From: Pedobacter polysacchareus
GTDB lineage: Bacteria; Bacteroidota; Bacteroidia; Sphingobacteriales; Sphingobacteriaceae
NCBI RefSeq assembly: GCF_019802255.1
Contig: NZ_JAHYSS010000004.1
Location: 572,621 to 636,620 of the forward strand
DNA: 64,000 bases
Direction of reading: 5' to 3'
The notes under the pieces are model-generated. The model searched no databases and was not told the origin of the DNA. It saw nothing but the letters and a program-made list of their open reading frames with translations. A program made the position numbers and the translations under genes. Shown piece by piece: positions 62,221 through 64,000 of the stretch. Each line of letters opens with the position of its first letter. Position 1 is the first letter of the stretch.

Positions 62221-62568
62221 ATGAAAATTACAGTTCAATCGATCCATTTCAATGCAGACCAGAAATTGTTGGAGTTTATTCAGAAGAAAACAGATAAGTT
62301 AGATCAGTACTTCGACCAGATTATTAGTGGGGAGGTTTATTTAAAATTAGAAAACGTAGACGATGAAGCAAACAAGATAAGTGAAATCAAACTGATGGTT
62401 CCAGGAGTTACGATGTTCGCAAAGGAACAATGTAAATCTTTTGAGGAGGCTACAGATTTGGCAATTGAGTCCCTGAGGAAACAAATTACTAAACACAAAG
62501 ATAAAACTCGAGAAAAATTAAGCGAACATAAAGCAATTTTAAATGCCAACGAAGTATCTGATTATTAG
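62221..62568 (+). CDS. hpf: Ribosome hibernation-promoting factor (HPF/YfiA family)
   Basis: This short-form ribosome-associated inhibitor binds the 30S A/P region and inactivates ribosomes under stress. MKITVQSIHFNADQKLLEFI begins the family fold, with KLDQYFDQIISGEVYLKLEN and FAKEQCKSFEEATDLAIESLRKQI following. The 115-residue length corresponds to the short type. It is only 14 bases downstream of the recombinase and is probably in the same transcript. Confidence 0.94.
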   Translation: MKITVQSIHFNADQKLLEFIQKKTDKLDQYFDQIISGEVYLKLENVDDEANKISEIKLMVPGVTMFAKEQCKSFEEATDLAIESLRKQITKHKDKTREKLSEHKAILNANEVSDY

Positions 62569-62601
62569 GCTGATATTTTTGAGGTTTTTAATAAAAAGGG
62601 T

Positions 62602-62632
62602 GGCAGGATGAAGTCCTGCCATTTTTTTTTTA
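62602..62632 (+). terminator. Terminator after hpf
   Basis: GGCAGGA and TCCTGCC pair around TGAAG, followed by a run of T residues. Confidence 0.92.
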
Positions 62633-62662
62633 AAATAATTTTGGATCATATTAAAATTGGTG

Positions 62663-62670
62663 TACATTTG
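62663..62670 (+). promoter_or_regulatory. Promoter of the tRNA-tuf unit
   Basis: TACATTTG matches TAnnTTTG. A TTGG lies 20 bases upstream (near 62641). It precedes the first tRNA by about 105 bases. Confidence 0.7.
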
Positions 62671-62775
62671 CAATCCCAATCAGAGAGGGCGTTTCTCTTA
62701 AAAGATTCGGATTAGTTCTGTGAAAGATTAACATTTAGAAAAATCATTGTGCATACCATTGCAATGATCATATTA

Positions 62776-62848
<73 letters not shown>

Positions 62849-62891
62849 CTTTTAACTTCGATACTGCAAAGTATTGGCAAGTTAAAGGTAG

Positions 62892-62974
62892 GGGGGGATA
62901 CCAGAGTGGCCAAATGGGACAGACTGTAACTCTGTTGTCGCAAGACTTCGAAGGTTCGAATCCTTCTCCCCCCA
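62892..62974 (+). tRNA. tRNA-Tyr (anticodon GTA)
   Basis: Acceptor GGGGGGA pairs with TCCCCCC. Anticodon loop CTGTAAC gives GTA. A long variable arm (class II) explains the 83-base length, and the T-arm has GGTTCGAATCC. Confidence 0.96.
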
Positions 62975-62984
62975 CAATAAAAAA

Positions 62985-63057
62985 GCGAAAGTAGCTCAGT
63001 TGGTAGAGCGATAGCCTTCCAAGCTATAGGTCGCGAGTTCGAACCTCGTCTTTCGCT
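62985..63057 (+). tRNA. tRNA-Gly (anticodon TCC)
   Basis: Acceptor GCGAAAG/CTTTCGC. Anticodon loop CTTCCAA gives TCC. T-arm GAGTTCGAACCTC. Confidence 0.96.
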
Positions 63058-63159
63058 CAAAATTGGAAAAGCTGGAGAATCGGCAAGGAATTGAGTAGTT
63101 CAATTCGACTATCAAAATTGAACTACTTAATTTAATTTAGATTGAAGCTGAGATTAAAA

Positions 63160-63231
<72 letters not shown>

Positions 63232-63355
63232 CAAGATAAAAACAAGCTTTGTTGAATCTGTCGTTTATAGCAGTTGAACAAGGTTTTTTGTGTTGAATTT
63301 GTATCAAAACAATTAATAAATAAAAAAGTTATAACCTACTAATAAGTATAAAAAC

Positions 63356-64000
63356 ATGGCAAAAGAAAAGTTTGACCGCAGCAAGCCGCACTTAAACATC
63401 GGCACAATCGGTCACGTTGACCACGGTAAAACAACCTTAACAGCAGCTATCACTAAAGTGTTATCTGATGCTGGTTTATCTGAGGCGCGTTCATTTGATT
63501 CTATTGACTCTGCTCCAGAGGAAAAAGAAAGAGGTATCACTATCAATACAGCACACGTTGAGTATTCAACAGCTAACCGTCACTATGCACACGTTGACTG
63601 TCCAGGTCACGCGGATTATGTAAAGAACATGGTTACTGGTGCTGCACAAATGGATGGAGCTATCATCGTTGTAGCTGCTACAGATGGTCCAATGCCACAA
63701 ACTCGTGAGCACATTCTATTGGCTCGTCAGGTTGGTGTTCCTTCATTGGTAGTATTCATGAATAAAGTGGATATGGTTGACGATCCTGAATTACTAGAAT
63801 TAGTAGAGATGGAAGTTCGTGAATTGTTATCTTTCTATGAATTCCCTGGTGATGATATCCCTGTAATTCAAGGTTCGGCTCTTGGTGGCTTGAACGGAGA
63901 TCCTACTTGGGTTGCTAAAATCATGGAATTAATGGATGCTGTAGATAGCTACATTCCAATCCCTCCACGTTTAACTGACCTTCCATTCTTAATGCCTGTT
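63356..64000 (+). CDS. tuf: Elongation factor Tu (3' end outside window)
   Basis: This translation GTPase delivers aminoacyl-tRNA to the ribosome. The 215 visible codons start [20 protein letters not shown] and contain the G1 motif GHVDHGKTT, the switch I EERGIT-type segment ([15 protein letters not shown]), the G3 motif DCPGHADY and the G4 motif NKVD, all within the G domain. The gene runs off the right edge. It follows the tRNA-Thr-Tyr-Gly-Thr cluster, an arrangement shared by many bacteria where these tRNAs and tuf are cotranscribed. Confidence 0.98.
   Translation, partial: MAKEKFDRSKPHLNIGTIGHVDHGKTTLTAAITKVLSDAGLSEARSFDSIDSAPEEKERGITINTAHVEYSTANRHYAHVDCPGHADYVKNMVTGAAQMDGAIIVVAATDGPMPQTREHILLARQVGVPSLVVFMNKVDMVDDPELLELVEMEVRELLSFYEFPGDDIPVIQGSALGGLNGDPTWVAKIMELMDAVDSYIPIPPRLTDLPFLMPV

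Overview
The window comes from a Bacteroidota chromosome, most likely a Sphingobacteriaceae member close to Pedobacter (family and genus are inferred from protein character and gene order). The support is: three SusC/SusD outer-membrane nutrient-uptake pairs, a hybrid two-component sensor, a FecR/ECF-sigma pair, TonB-dependent receptors with carboxypeptidase-like N-terminal domains, and recurring TAnnTTTG promoter elements, the -7 signature of this phylum, in front of housekeeping genes. No rRNA, insertion sequence, prophage or CRISPR array was found.

Region 1 (1-6.9 kb) is a nutrient-uptake cassette: the end of an ECF sigma factor, its FecR anti-sigma factor, a SusC transporter carrying the STN signalling domain, and a SusD lipoprotein. 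Region 2 (7-8.5 kb) holds a small unknown protein, ferritin and a tiny cysteine-containing basic protein, plus a possible antisense small RNA. Region 3 (8.5-27.8 kb) is a polysaccharide/glycan utilisation locus. A 1369-residue hybrid sensor/AraC regulator points left. Divergent from it run two SusC/SusD pairs, a secreted right-handed beta-helix protein, a lipoprotein combining a metzincin-like zinc site with a discoidin-like C-terminus, and a GH2 beta-glycosidase. The mix of protease-like and glycosidase enzymes hints at a glycoprotein or proteoglycan-like substrate (inference). A two-turn direct repeat upstream of the first susC is a good candidate regulator site.

Region 4 (27.9-39.2 kb) is mostly leftward housekeeping: a FemAB-like protein, thymidine kinase, the rod-shape operon mreB-mreC-mreD-mrdA-rodA, purH and purN. 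Region 5 (39.2-46.8 kb) begins with an unusual palindromic array of 11-bp repeats, followed by rpsT, radC, a secreted EEP-family hydrolase, pheT, a coiled-coil gene, zapA, a probable 6S RNA locus and rny. Region 6 (46.8-53.5 kb) holds an Mpo1-like membrane protein, a TonB receptor with a partner lipoprotein (possibly phosphate-regulated), and a two-gene AT-rich accessory unit bounded by long hairpins. Region 7 (53.5-64 kb) has a bifunctional aminolipid acyltransferase, a helix-hairpin-helix protein, apt, a PAS-LuxR regulator, a membrane-anchored AAA-type ATPase, an acyl-CoA dehydrogenase, rpsU, a XerC-like recombinase, hpf, four tRNA genes (Thr, Tyr, Gly, Thr) and the start of tuf.

Intergenic stretches over 300 bases: 6872-7321 (terminator, hairpins, candidate minus-strand RNA), 39207-39888 (repeat array, rpsT promoters), 44861-45167 (probable 6S RNA) and 56831-57225 (hairpin and a small minus-strand ORF). 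No numeric GC or homology computation was possible; all family calls are from reading motifs.
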